Shown piece after piece: positions 54,877 through 64,000 of a stretch of DNA of 64,000 nt. The stretch covers positions 62,205,876 through 62,269,875 of the forward strand of contig CM056576.1 of assembly GCA_029721435.1 (NCBI GenBank), in the 5' to 3' direction. The position numbers were made by a program, and so were the translations under genes. Numbering within the stretch: position 1 is the first letter of the stretch; every line of letters starts with the position of its first letter. The notes below the pieces were generated by a model. That model did no database searches, was not told where the DNA came from, and worked only from the letters and a program-made list of their open reading frames with translations. The DNA comes from Gymnothorax reevesii (Eukaryota > Chordata > Actinopteri > Anguilliformes > Muraenidae).

Positions 54877-56056
54877 TGAAAGGAAAGGGCTTAGACTCCA
54901 AGTGCAGTTCAGCATCGGCAGGGCGTTTATTAGGATTGACAAAGCTCATGGTCAAAAGACAGAAATAGATCAATAGCCAGGCAAACAGAGTAATGCAGGA
55001 TAGGCAGAATCAAAGTCAGGGGACAAATAATTTGGTAGCCAGGGAATCAATCTGCACAAAGACAGTAACAAAAGGGGCTGAGCAAGGGAATGGAAGGGGA
55101 AGGAAAAAGGGAGTTGGATGGGATAAGGGAGAACACTGGGGAAACTAAACAGAATGGTACAAAATGGGAATAAAGAAGAACGAAGTACTGATCAAGCAAC
55201 CCGCAATCAAACAACGTAATACAAACAACCAATAACGAGACTTACGGGAGATATCACAAGAAACGAGCAATCAACAATCGAAACCAGAAAAGCGCAGAAA
55301 TGAGACTTGACCAAGACGAGCTATGGGAAGAAACGAGTCGACAAGAAGCTGGGGAAGAAGTGGGCCTTTTAAACACACAAACTAACTAGAAAAGCACTCA
55401 GAGAGCGCAGAACCTCCACCAGGGAGCAGCAAAGCCAAAAGCACGGCCATTGGAACTCCGGCCCATTGGAAAGACTTGAAATCTTGAACTTTGGCGTATA
55501 TTTCAGCAGTACTTTGGCCTAGATATGCCAAAATTTATTCACCTCTTTCTTGAGTTAACACCCACCTACCCTGAAAATTTCGTCAAAATCCGGCCATAAG
55601 TTTTTGAGTTATTTTGTACACAAACAAACCAACAAACAAACGGCACCGAAAACATATACCTCCTCGGCGGAGGTTAATTTAGTGGAATCCCAGCTAAACA
55701 CAGGAAAGCTGTAGAGAGAGGTGGAACTAGAAAAGCAAGGACAGTGATAGGAGAGAGAGGGGAACAGGTGGAGTTCTAACTCTGATCTAACTAATCACCT
55801 GTGCCTCGCTAAACTATTCTCAGGTGCGGAGAACAGCGAGAGAGAAGGAAGTGGAAATACCTAACCAAAATTACGGGGAAGAGAGTGTGATGAAAAAGGC
55901 AAGACAGAAACGAAAGGAAAACACTCAAGACCAAAGACAGCGCAATCTTACAGAAACATACATATGCTAAAAGAATAAATATGATAAATAAATAAATAGC
56001 AACTAAAACTAATAAAACATACTACAAACAAACATACAAATCACCGATTTGTAACA
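54877..56056 (-). repeat. 3' LTR, carries a Helitron-like insert
   Basis: Left in the window and 3' in element sense. It matches the right LTR along its length except for a 292-bp insert at 55386-55677. It begins, in plus sense, TGAAAGGAAAGGGCTTAG and ends GATTTGTAACA. Confidence 0.95.
55386..55677 (-). mobile_element. Helitron-like insert in the 3' LTR
   Basis: On the minus strand it begins TTAACCTCCGCC in a palindrome (CCTCCGCCGAGGAGG) and ends with the hairpin GCGCTC-TCT-GAGTGC, four bases, then CTAG (plus 55386-55389). The flanks are A and T. The body has GTTTGTTTGTTGGTTTGTTT. The paired LTR shows the site before insertion. It is the shortest and best-defined copy of the family at 33998-34548. 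Confidence 0.7.
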
Positions 56057-56075
56057 GAGCCCCCCCCCCTTTATG
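56057..56075 (-). promoter_or_regulatory. Polypurine tract of the gypsy element
   Basis: On the minus strand AAAGGGGGGGGGGCTC lies directly before the 3' LTR start (TGTTAC). This is the place and composition of the polypurine tract that primes plus-strand DNA synthesis in LTR retrotransposons. Confidence 0.75.
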
Positions 56076-56566
56076 ACCGCCACCTGGCGGTCTAAGCTTA
56101 GGCTTAAAAGTCTTTCTGTGAAAGTCCTTGATGAGGTTCTTGTCCAAGATGTGACATGCAGGAACCCATGAGTGTTCCTCAGGGCCGTATCCCTCCAGTC
56201 CACCAAGTACTGTAGACCCCTATCTCGCTGACGAACGTCCAGCAGCTTGTGAACCGTATATGTTTCTCCTCCATCGATGAGCTAAGGGGGAGGAGGATTA
56301 GTCGGGGCAGGGGTGTGGATGGAAACCGGTACAGGCTTAATACATGACACATGAAAGACTGGGTGGATACGGCTCATAGAGGCTGGTAACTTGACTTTAA
56401 CAGAAGCTGGGTTAATGATTTTTTCAATGACAAAAGGACCAATGAAACAGGGAGCTAGCTTGTGACTTTCAGTCCTTAAAGCAATGTCCTTGGAAGAGAG
56501 CCAAACTTTTTGTCCTACTTTGTACTGCGGTGGAACTGAGCGACGACAGTAGGCCTGACGACTCAT
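56060..56566 (-). pseudogene. Gypsy integrase C-terminus and chromodomain remnant
   Basis: The frame 56282-56566 gives the GPY/F-type module ([43 protein letters not shown]). A stop at 56282 is followed by [20 protein letters not shown] and [20 protein letters not shown] (to about 56120), a chromodomain-like segment that in chromoviruses targets chromatin. It has diverged in its second half. The coding part ends shortly before the polypurine tract. Confidence 0.75.
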
Positions 56567-56602
56567 CTAATCAGCAGTCTTTAGGAGAGCGGGACGGGTT
56601 TC

Positions 56603-57602
56603 CTACCACGTCCTTCGGCACCTCTGGAGAAATTCCTGGATATTGGGAACATTGACTTCGACCTCCTGTGAGGGGAACATAGGTGGTTGGTAACCGAGAC
56701 AAGCTTGAAAGGGGGACACACCTGAGGCAGCCGTGGGAAGGCTGTTGATGGAGTATTCAACCCAGGGCAGTTGTTCGCTCCAGTCCCCCGGATCTCGAGA
56801 AGTGAGGCACGGAAGGACACTCTCCATCTGCTGGTTGACCCTCTCTGTCTTTCCATTGCTCTGTGGGTGGAAACCGGAGGTACGACTGACCTTTATTCCC
56901 GGGGCTTGAGAAAAGGCTCTCCAGACTTGTGAGATAAATTGAGGGCTACGGTCGGAGACAATGTCTGAGGGAATGCCGTGTATTCTAATAACATGTTGGA
57001 TGAGTAGGTCCGCCGTCTCTCTGGCAGAGGGAAGCTTGGGCAGCGGAACGAGATGTACTGCCTTAGAGAAGCGGTCAACAACGGTCAGGATGACGGTGTT
57101 ACCTCTGGAGGGCGGAAGGCCAGTCACAAAATCCATAGCGAGATTAGCCCACGGTCTGGAAGGTACAGGAAGGGGCTGCAGGAGACCAGCTGGTGCAGTG
57201 TGGGTGGCCTTGTTTTGGGCGCAGACCGGACAAGCAGTTGTAAGGTTCTTAACATCTTTCCAGACCGTTGGCCACCAGAACCTGCGGGTTAGCTGAGTCA
57301 AGGTCCGGTTAGCACTAGGATGACAGGCGAGACGGGAGGAATGGGCCCACTGGAGAACTTCAGCTCGGAGGCAGTCTGGAACAAAAAGGCAGTTCTTTGG
57401 ACAGTTATTAGGTGGACCCCCAGAAGGTTGTGACCTTCTGACTCGGTCCTCTAATTCCCAAACTAATGATCCCACCACAACACGACTGGGTAATATGGTC
57501 TGAGGCTCCTTGGGAGGGGCGTCTGGTGAGAATTTTCGTGACAGTGCATCGGGTTTCTTATTAAGGGAGCCTGGGCGATAAGCTAAGGTAAAATTGAATC
57601 TA
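56603..57602 (-). pseudogene. Gypsy integrase
   Basis: Open from about 57602. The end of RNase H ([11 protein letters not shown]) leads into an HHCC zinc-binding domain ([15 protein letters not shown] ... CPVC) and the catalytic core. [10 protein letters not shown] holds the first Asp, [12 protein letters not shown] the second, and [14 protein letters not shown] the Glu, so all three catalytic residues remain. Core-end sequence [20 protein letters not shown] is typical of fish gypsy. The frame stops at about 56603 after a shift and continues in the next frame. Confidence 0.9.
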
Positions 57603-58211
57603 TCAAAAAACTGACCAACGAGATTGGCGGGAATTCAGTCTCTTAGCTGTGTGGAGGTACTCCAGATGCTTGTGGTCGGTCCAGACCTGGAATGGAACCT
57701 TAGCCCCTTCTAGCCAATGACGCCACTCTTCTAGTTCCAATTTCACCGCCAGTAACTCCCGATTTCCGATGTCATAGTTGCGCTCAGCTGGGCTAAGTCT
57801 GCAGGAGAAGAAGGCACAAGGGTGTATCTTGTTATCTTCATCGTTGCGCTGTGACAGAACTGCCCCCACGCCGGTGTTGGAGGCGTCAACCTCGACGATG
57901 AACTGCTTATCAGGATCTGGCTGTTGGAGAACAGGAGCAGAGGTGAATCTTTGCTTTAGTTCCTGAAAAGCCTTCTCCGCCGATGGGGTCCACATAAAAG
58001 GAACTTTAGGGGAAGTCAGAGCAGTTAGTGGAGCAGCAACAGTACTGTAGTTACGGATAAAACGGCGGTAAAAATTGGCAAACCCTAAGAAACACTGTAG
58101 TTCCTTGCGTGTTGTGGGGGTAGCCCAATCCTTAACCGCCTTCACCTTTTCTTGATCCATTAGGATGCCTCCTGGAGTGACCACAAATCTGAGGAAAGGG
58201 ACTGTGTCCAA
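57603..58211 (-). pseudogene. Gypsy RT thumb and RNase H
   Basis: The frame resumes with [18 protein letters not shown] and [15 protein letters not shown] (RT thumb/connection). RNase H follows, with [18 protein letters not shown] holding its first Asp and [20 protein letters not shown] holding its Glu, then [11 protein letters not shown] holding another Asp. It ends at a T-run near 57603-57612, where a one-base loss shifts the frame before the integrase. Confidence 0.9.
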
Positions 58212-58218
58212 GTGGAAT

Positions 58219-59037
58219 TCACACTTCTCTGCCTTGGTGTAGAGTTGTAGCGCTGCAGTACGACACGAACATGACGAAGGTGTTCTTCCATGGAAAACGA
58301 GAGAATATTAATATGTCATCCAGGTATACAAACACAAATTGGTTAATCATGTCATGCAAGATGTCGTTCACGAGATTCTGGAAGACAGCAGGGGCGTTAG
58401 CCAGACCAAGCGGCATGACCAGGTACTCGTAGTACCCCCTAGCGGTGTTGAAAGCTGTCTTCCATTCATTCCCTTCCTTAATCCTGACGAGGTGGTAGGC
58501 TTTGCACAGGTTGAGTTTGGTGAAGATAGTGGCCCCCTGCAACAACTCAAAAGCAGAATTCATTAGAGGAAGGGGGTATCGGTTCTTAATGGTAATGTTA
58601 TTCAGGCCCCTATAGACGATACAGGGCCTGAGGGATCCGTCCTTCTTGCAAACGAAGAAGAAGCCGGGGCCAGCAGGAGAGGAAGAGGGACGGATGATTC
58701 CAGCTGCCAGTGACACATATTTCTCCATAGCCTCCTGCTCGGGACGAGACAGGGAATAGAGGCCCCCCTTAGGGGGCGCTGTGCCTGTTTGGAGATCGAT
58801 GGCGCAGTCATACGGTCTGTGAGGGAGCAGAGACAAGGCGCGAGACTTAGAGAAGACTTCAGCAAGGTCATGGTACTCTCTGGGAACCCTAGACAAATCC
58901 GGAGCGGTTAGGGGCTCGCTGGACCCTCCCTCAGCCTGCTTGACAGGAGCCTTCCGGAGGCAGGAACGCAGGCAATGAGTTCTCCATTCGGCCACCTGAC
59001 CAGACCTCAAGTTGATGGTGGGGTTGTGTTGTTTCAA
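58219..59037 (-). pseudogene. Gypsy reverse transcriptase
   Basis: The frame follows the protease after one stop codon. Visible blocks: [79 protein letters not shown] and [11 protein letters not shown]. The YLDD box is intact. The first catalytic Asp of block A (LDL in the family) is Asn here (LNL), so polymerase activity would be lost even without the other breaks. A frameshift directly after LIFS (near 58294) leads out of frame. Confidence 0.9.
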
Positions 59038-59554
59038 CTAAGGAAGGCCCAGGACGATGGGAGCAGAGGAGGAGGTGATGACGTGGAGCCGGATTTGTTC
59101 CTGATGGTTGCCAGAGACAATGAGTGTGAGTGGGGGCGTAACCTGGGTTACCTGACCTAGCGGTTGCCCACAGAGGGCCAGTTCTTGGAATGGTGTCGGT
59201 AGCTTCTGGGGCTGGAGCTGGAGCTGGTTGCACAGGTTGGCCTTGATCAGATTGATGTCTGAGCCTGAATCAAACAAAACATCAGTAACCACTGATCGCT
59301 TGCCAACAAGTAGGGTAACAAGAACTAGCTTACATAGATCATTGTTACCCTGAGTCAGCTTTCCGATCCTCCCACTCACCCCTTCCTTCTTCAGTAGGGG
59401 GCAGCACTGGATACGATGGCCCCCCTGACCACAGTACAGGCATGCCCTCGTGCGCAGTCTCCTAGCCCGCTCTTGTGGCGATAACCGGCAACGGTTGACC
59501 TGCATGGGTTCCCCCGACTCCCGGGGCTCGTCGGTCTCCTGGATAGGAGAGACG
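59038..59554 (-). pseudogene. Gypsy zinc knuckle and protease
   Basis: Open from about 59554. It shows a CCHC zinc knuckle (CLYCGQGGHRIQCC) that would bind genomic RNA, then a retropepsin-like aspartic protease with VLFDSGSDINLI, the D-S-G active-site triad, and a VLGLP end. An in-frame TAG at 59038-59040 interrupts the frame at a position where the family has tryptophan, after which the same frame continues into reverse transcriptase. Confidence 0.85.
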
Positions 59555-59573
59555 CCCCGAGGAGATTACCACG

Positions 59574-60389
59574 TTAGCCTGACCGCTGGGGCTCTGAATG
59601 GCTCTGACACTCCCTCTTACGCTGCTGGATCCGGGAATCAATTTGGATGGCCACTCTTATGAGCCCCTGCAGATCAGATGGGAGTTCGCGGGATGCAAAC
59701 TCATCCTTTATGTTCTCTGCCAAGCCCCGATAGAACGCATCAAACTGGGCGTCTTCGCTCAAGTGCGTAGAGGTGGCCAAGGAACGGAATTGGATGACAT
59801 AATCGGAGACACTGCGGCCAGCTTGCCGTAAACTCAGTGGTGCACTTCCTGCCTCTCGCCCCTGGTAGGACCGGTCAAACACCTCCCTCATCTCCGCCAT
59901 GAATTCTTCAATGGTGTGGGTGCAGGGGTGGCCAGCATCCCTCTTAGAGTTTCCCCAGTCCCTTGCTCTACCGGTCAGGAGTGTGATTATGTAGGCCACT
60001 CTGGAATGTGAGGTAGGGAAGGTTAGGGGCTGTAGCTCGAATATGATCGAGCACTGGGACAGGAATGCCTTGTAGGTGGTGGGGTCTCCATCATACTCCC
60101 GCAGGGGAGTAAGACGTGGCTCTCGAATGGGAGCTGCCTCTGCCGGCGCGACTGCAGGATTGGGAAAGGTGGAACCCAGAGTGAGACGCTGTAGAGTTGC
60201 TCTCATCTCCTGCAAGTCGCGATGCTGTTGCTGAAAGACGACCTCTTGTTGTTGACTAAGTCGCTGCAATTCAGCAGTATCCGCTGGAGTCTGTACTGGT
60301 CGACACGTACTGAAAGGAACGGGCTTAGACTCCAAGTGCAGTTCAGCATCGGCAGGGTGTTTATTAGGATTGACAAAGCTCATGGTCAA
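59574..60389 (-). pseudogene. Gypsy gag, start inside the LTR
   Basis: The 271-codon frame contains the gag capsid-like region. LREYDGDPTTYKAFLSQCS, LLTGRARDWG, EFMAEMREVFDRSYQG and a final DLQGLIRVAIQIDSRIQQRK are typical of fish Ty3/gypsy gag. A glutamine-rich, probably coiled-coil stretch (QRLSQQQEVVFQQQHRDLQE) precedes it. The first ATG (60387-60389) lies within the LTR, so the first 26 or so residues are LTR-encoded. The usual gag start after the LTR seems lost or altered. The frame ends at a TAA at about 59574 and the zinc-knuckle part follows in another frame. Confidence 0.75.
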
Positions 60390-61223
60390 AAGACAGAATT
60401 AGATCAATAGCCAGGCAAACAGAGTAATGCAGGATAGGCAGAATCGAAGTCAGGGGACAAGCAAAATAATTCGGTAGCCAGGGAATCAATCCGCACAAAG
60501 ACAGTAACAAAAGGGGCTGAGCTAAGGGAATGGAAGGGGAAGGAAAAAGGGAGTTGGATGGGATAAGGGAGAACACAGGAGAAACTAAACAGAATGGTAC
60601 AAAATGGGAATAAAGAAGAACGAAGTACTGATCAAGCAACCAGCAATCAAACAACGTAATACAAACAACCAATAACGAGACTTACGGGAGATATCACAAG
60701 AAACGAGCAATCAACAATCGAAACCAGAAAAGCGCAGAAACGAGACTTGACCAAGACGAGCTATGGGAAGAAACGAGTCGACGAGAAGCTGGGGAAAAAG
60801 TGGGTCTTAAATACACAAACAAATTAAGTGGAATCCCAGCTAAACACAGGACAGCTGTAGAGAGAAGTGGAACAAGAAAAGCAAGGACGGTGATAAGAGA
60901 GAGAGGGGAAACAGGTGGAGTTCTAACTCTGATCTAACTAATCACCCGTGCCTTGCTACACTATTCTCAGGTGCGGATAGTCAATAAGAACAGCAAGAGA
61001 GAAGGAAGTGGAAATACCTAACCGAAATTACAGGGAAGAGAGTGTGATGAAAAAGACAAGACACTACAAGACAGAAACGAGAGGAAAACACTCAAGACCA
61101 AAGACAGCGCAATCTTACAGAAACATACATACTCTAAAAGAATAAATATGATAAATAAATAAATAGCAACTAAAACTAATAAAACATACTAAAAACAAAC
61201 ATACAAATCACCGATTTCTAACA
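60311..61223 (-). repeat. 5' LTR, uninterrupted
   Basis: Right in the window and 5' in element sense, 913 bp. It lacks the insert of its partner and so gives the empty site (ACACAAACAAATTAAGTGG, near 60814-60831). Point differences from the partner are scattered at a few percent by eye, including small indels. Confidence 0.95.
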
Positions 61224-61492
61224 CATTTATTCATGCACTCATTATTGTTTGAAAAATTCTGTACGGCACGAAAGGCTGAGCCACGAAGTTACGTTCGCAG
61301 ATATTCCTCGGAGGTTTAGCTTAACAGTAACGCTGGCAGACAGATGCTGATGACCTAGCGAGCCTATATTGTAATTAGTGAAGACATAACGTTTGCTAAT
61401 GAACCTTGCATTAGGCAAGCACTAGCTTTGCTAAGCAGTAATTCCATATAAGGTAGACTGCAAACAGTGGCATATCGCATTCATGAACATAT

Positions 61493-61827
61493 TGTGGCGT
61501 TCCTGCCGCTTCGGTGGATGAGTTGAATGTCGGTTTCAACTGCTCCTTGCTAATTTGCATGAATTGGCCCGAGCTGCTGTGATTGGCTCACAGGCCTCAG
61601 AGAATTGTTGAATCAGAAAACCCAGAGCGGGTATATAAGTAGAGGGCTATAGAGCTTTGAGTTTCAGTCTTCAGGTAAACCTTTAAAGAGGGATAAGCTG
61701 TACTTTGACTGCTGTTTGACTGCTGTTGAAGATGTTGAATGCTGATACAATAAAACGAAGCTCAGATGGAGTGATTCGAAAATGTAGATCCCTGACTCCA
61801 CATCCGCTTACCTCGGAAGTCACCACA
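61493..61827 (+). mobile_element. Solo LTR, family unknown
   Basis: The segment starts TGTGGCGTTCC and ends GTCACCACA, with a 5-bp inverted TGTGG/CCACA. A TATA-like GTATATAAGTAGAG lies at about 61630-61643 and an AATAAA at about 61749-61755, placed as promoter and polyA signal of an LTR. No second LTR or internal region is present. The flanks (CATAT and ATAAG) do not form a clear duplication. Confidence 0.6.
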
Positions 61828-62214
61828 ATAAGTTTCACATTAACGTTACATTTCTATCGTGTTTGATTGTTTGACAGAGAGCAATGTTTTAAAATAGTGC
61901 CAGATTAGCTTAGACCTGGCAGTGAAAATAAACAGCCTGGAAAATGAGGTAGGTTATCTCTTTAAGATTAGGAATTCGTAGCTTTGGGCGAATTTCAATA
62001 AGTGCAAAATTGTTCTGATGATGACATACGTAATGCACACTTGTCCACTCGCTCACTCACTCTCTTTATATTGTTTTCAATTTAGAACATTCACAACAAA
62101 ATGGCGTACATAGTAGGTGAGTGTACATTTTGAACGCGCCGTATTCTAACCAAATCATCTCCATCCAAACCCAGCTGAGCTGTTCGATATCAAATCAGCC
62201 AATCACAGAGGGCC
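61828..62214. other. No gene recognised
   Basis: Nothing beyond short frames. AAAATGGCGTACATAG near 62099 is an ATG in good context with only a few codons behind it before a GTGAGT, a possible donor site without further support. Confidence 0.35.
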
Positions 62215-62457
62215 ATGGCAGGACTGGTTCCCCACGCACAGAGAATCGCTGAGTCACTCAGAGAAAGAAATCCTTGCTTCTCACGCAAAAAAAACGTTAA
62301 TCCTGTCAGAAATGTAACCACATTATTCAAGGCACGAGACTTTGCCGAGTTTATGGATATCTTTTTTATTTCTCTGAGTGATATAATGTTGGAATTACAG
62401 CGATCTAAACACTTTGTGTGTTTGCTGTTCTCCGAAAAATTCTTGGGTGATTTTTGA
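62215..62457 (+). CDS. 80-codon frame, hypothetical
   Basis: The frame begins MAGLVPHAQRIAESLRERNP and continues FSRKKNVNPVRNV to a stop after KFLGDF. Its charged, helix-like composition looks more protein-like than most chance frames here. It is open upstream of the ATG for some codons. I do not recognise the family. A single-exon fragment of a transposon gene or of a host gene are both possible. Confidence 0.3.
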   Translation: MAGLVPHAQRIAESLRERNPCFSRKKNVNPVRNVTTLFKARDFAEFMDIFFISLSDIMLELQRSKHFVCLLFSEKFLGDF

Positions 62458-62639
62458 ACGGGAAAGCCAGAGAAATTAGACATGCCTCATGTCCTTTGAC
62501 TGCTCCCTGAAGCAAAAATATGTACTTCTGTGCTACAATAACTATAGTACTGTGACAACAACAAATTTTCCAACATTTTTGAAAAATTTCATGAAGAGGG
62601 ATTCAAATTTGTGGAAGTTACATATTGCGAAGCCATGCA

Positions 62640-62830
62640 ATATCATACATCCTTAATGGGTCTTGGCTTTGAATTGTTGAAATAAGCAGGGATGAGCTCG
62701 AAAAAGACATCACCATATGTCCCCATATGTTGCTCCAAAATGAATATACAAACTTCAGCATTAATGGTGCCTTAACAGATGTGAATGCTACCGATGTCAA
62801 CTGTTTACAGACAACAATTTTACAAGTTTT
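62640..62830 (-). mobile_element. Tc1 transposase fragment
   Basis: GTTGAAATAAGCAGGGATGA, AAAAAGACATCACC, GTTGCTCCAAAA and CTTCAGCATTAATGGTGCCT align in order with 7671-7785 of the Tc1 remnant at 7.6-8.7 kb. Only the catalytic middle part is left, with no terminal repeats. Confidence 0.65.
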
Positions 62831-62919
62831 CACAAGCCCATGCAGATACATGCATTAGTGTGTTGCTTTTTAAAGTCCCCATGAAGTCAAAATTGCTGTG
62901 TAAGTATTGTCATCACATA

Positions 62920-63830
62920 CAGTGGGGAAAGTAAGTACTGAACACATCAACCTTTTTCTCAGGTAATACATTTCTAATAGGGCAATTGGCATTAAATTCA
63001 CACCAGATGTCGGTAACAACACTAGTAATTCACACACACAAAGAAATTGTCATGGTTTGGAGGTATTGAGAGCTTTGTTGCTCTCATCCAAGACGATATC
63101 GTTTTACGCCCTATCGGATTCCTGGGCCAGCTGGCATTAATCAGGGGCGTTACTCGGACTCTATTTAAACTCCTGTTCTGCGTCGCTCTCGTTGCTAGAG
63201 TGTCAGTGTCTCTATTGCGCTTTAGCCGGTAAGGTCTCTAGAGAGAGTATTGTCTGGGACTTTAGCTGCAGAACAGGTTAAAGTCATAGTGAGCCAGGGA
63301 ATCTTTGTTTTATTTTCCCTTTTCTTTTGATTTCTTCAAGCTCGCCCGTTTTTCTACCACGGGCAGCGTTAGGTCCGTTGGTAGCGTGAGTCTCGCTATT
63401 TCTATCTGTTTTTAGTCTCTCAACATGCTGCTGTTTAGCCTTTTATTTCTAGCCGCTGACGTCCAATTTCCAGCTGCCATCACAGAAATCAAAACAAACA
63501 AGTCCATAAATTAAGTTATGTGTAATAGAGTGGAATGACACTGGGAAAAAGTATTGAACATGCTCACTAAAATTTATTTAGTGGAAAAGCTTTGTCAGTA
63601 ATGACAACCTCAAGACACCTCCTATGTGGAGAAACTAGTCACATTCATTGCTCAGGTGTGATTTTGGCCCATTATTTCAAACAGACTGTCTTCAAAACAT
63701 AGAAGGTGCTGGGGACCTCTTCTATGAACTCTGATCTTCAGTTCTTTTCATAGATTTTCAATTGGATTCAAGTTGGGTGATCGACTGGGCCATTCTAGCA
63801 GCTTTATTTTCTTTCTCTGAAACCAACTGA
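62920..63830 (-). mobile_element. Tc1-like end with a solo LTR inside
   Basis: After TA (62918-62919) the segment begins CAGTGGGGAAAGTAAGTACT, the start of a common fish Tc1 family. After the LTR insertion it continues with GACACTGGGAAAAAGTATTG, GATTTTCAATTGGATTCAAG and GGCCATTCTAGCAGCTTTAT, the transposase 3' region on the minus strand. It stops near 63830, so the rest is deleted. Confidence 0.7.
63048..63484 (+). mobile_element. Solo LTR with exact 5-bp duplication
   Basis: The 437-bp segment starts TGTCATGGTTTGG and ends GCCATCACA. GAAAT at 63043-63047 and 63485-63489 is an exact 5-bp duplication. A TATTTAAA at about 63161-63168 is a candidate TATA element. It lies within the Tc1 remnant and was left by recombination between two LTRs. 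The family is probably gypsy-like by its TGTCATGG start, which is an inference. The 61-codon frame at 63047-63232 lies inside it. Confidence 0.8.
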
Positions 63831-64000
63831 CCTATGGCTAAGCCATGGCCTCAAATGGGATGAGCCAATCACTGTGCACATTCTCAAGGCAATTTCGACG
63901 ACAAGTATGCACACCTGTTTTTGCTGCACGGTCATGCAACTTGCTGTAAAAAATAGACAGCTGTCCGATTAGAAAATGTAAACGGACGAAACCATACTTG
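63831..64000. other. No gene recognised
   Basis: Short unassigned sequence to the window edge. Confidence 0.4.

Larger units (their letters stand above)
54877..61223 (-). mobile_element. Ty3/gypsy LTR retrotransposon (chromovirus type)
   Basis: Both LTRs are present and start/end TG...CA. CATTT lies on each side (54872-54876 and 61224-61228) as a 5-bp target duplication. The internal part (56057-60310) encodes, on the minus strand, gag, protease, reverse transcriptase, RNase H, integrase and a chromodomain remnant in the Ty3/gypsy order. Several frameshifts and one stop break the frame, so the copy is inactive but young enough to align well. No tRNA-complementary TGG primer site was recognised next to the 5' LTR. 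Confidence 0.95.

Noticed and set aside
1..64000. A defence system, gene cluster or new enzyme pathway
   Set aside because: All recognisable proteins are broken transposon or retrotransposon proteins; no operon-like or multi-gene arrangement exists.

Overview
The window looks like repeat-rich chromosomal DNA of a ray-finned fish. The evidence is the repeat repertoire: several Tc1-like transposon families, Rex3-like RTE, CR1-like and L2-like LINEs, fish-type tRNA-derived SINEs, hAT, piggyBac and Harbinger-like remnants, TTAA-flanked T2/Kolobok-type MITEs, and a chromovirus-type Ty3/gypsy element. I cannot resolve the order or species. I found no complete host protein-coding gene, no genuine tRNA or rRNA gene and no CRISPR array. 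Two minus-strand segments (14.27-14.83 kb and 27.78-28.11 kb) look like possible terminal exons with 3' UTRs, but the evidence is weak.

Layout. 0-1.2 kb: 3' part of a Tc1-like transposon. 1.7-3.9 kb: broken CR1-like LINE. 5.2-7.6 kb: decayed L2-like LINE split by two SINEs and cut at its right by a Tc1 remnant (7.6-8.7 kb). 10.6-13.6 kb: T2-like end, a common fish LINE tail, and a tandemly structured non-autonomous repeat that recurs at 29.9-30.5 kb. 16.6-18.3 kb: Tc1 with both terminal repeats. 18.5-20.3 kb: a Helitron-like element carrying a hAT element with an exact 8-bp target duplication. 21.5-28.5 kb: MITEs, a deleted Tc1, Harbinger-like pieces, and a 41-bp minisatellite. 28.9-34.5 kb: hAT with nested repeat, a large Tc1 split by a T2-type MITE and by a Penelope-like piece with hammerhead-like hairpins, then an intact Helitron-like element. 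35.5-38.8 kb: a three-level nest (Tc1 in TTAA foldback in Tc1). 40.5-45.2 kb: deleted Tc1, foldback, Rex3-like LINE. 46-47.6 kb: THAP-domain fragment and tandem repeats. 49.1-50.0 kb: deleted piggyBac. 51.3-53.7 kb: large inverted repeat and a Harbinger-type element. 54.9-61.2 kb: nearly complete Ty3/gypsy element on the minus strand with 5-bp target duplications. 61.5-64 kb: two solo LTRs and Tc1 fragments.

The elements do not cooperate as a pathway. Their relations are historical: many sit inside one another, so relative insertion order can be read directly. Almost every coding region is broken by stops, frameshifts or deletions. The most informative structures are the paired gypsy LTRs, one with and one without a Helitron-like insert (a built-in empty site), the triple nest at 35.5 kb, and the hammerhead-like hairpins at 33.0-33.2 kb.
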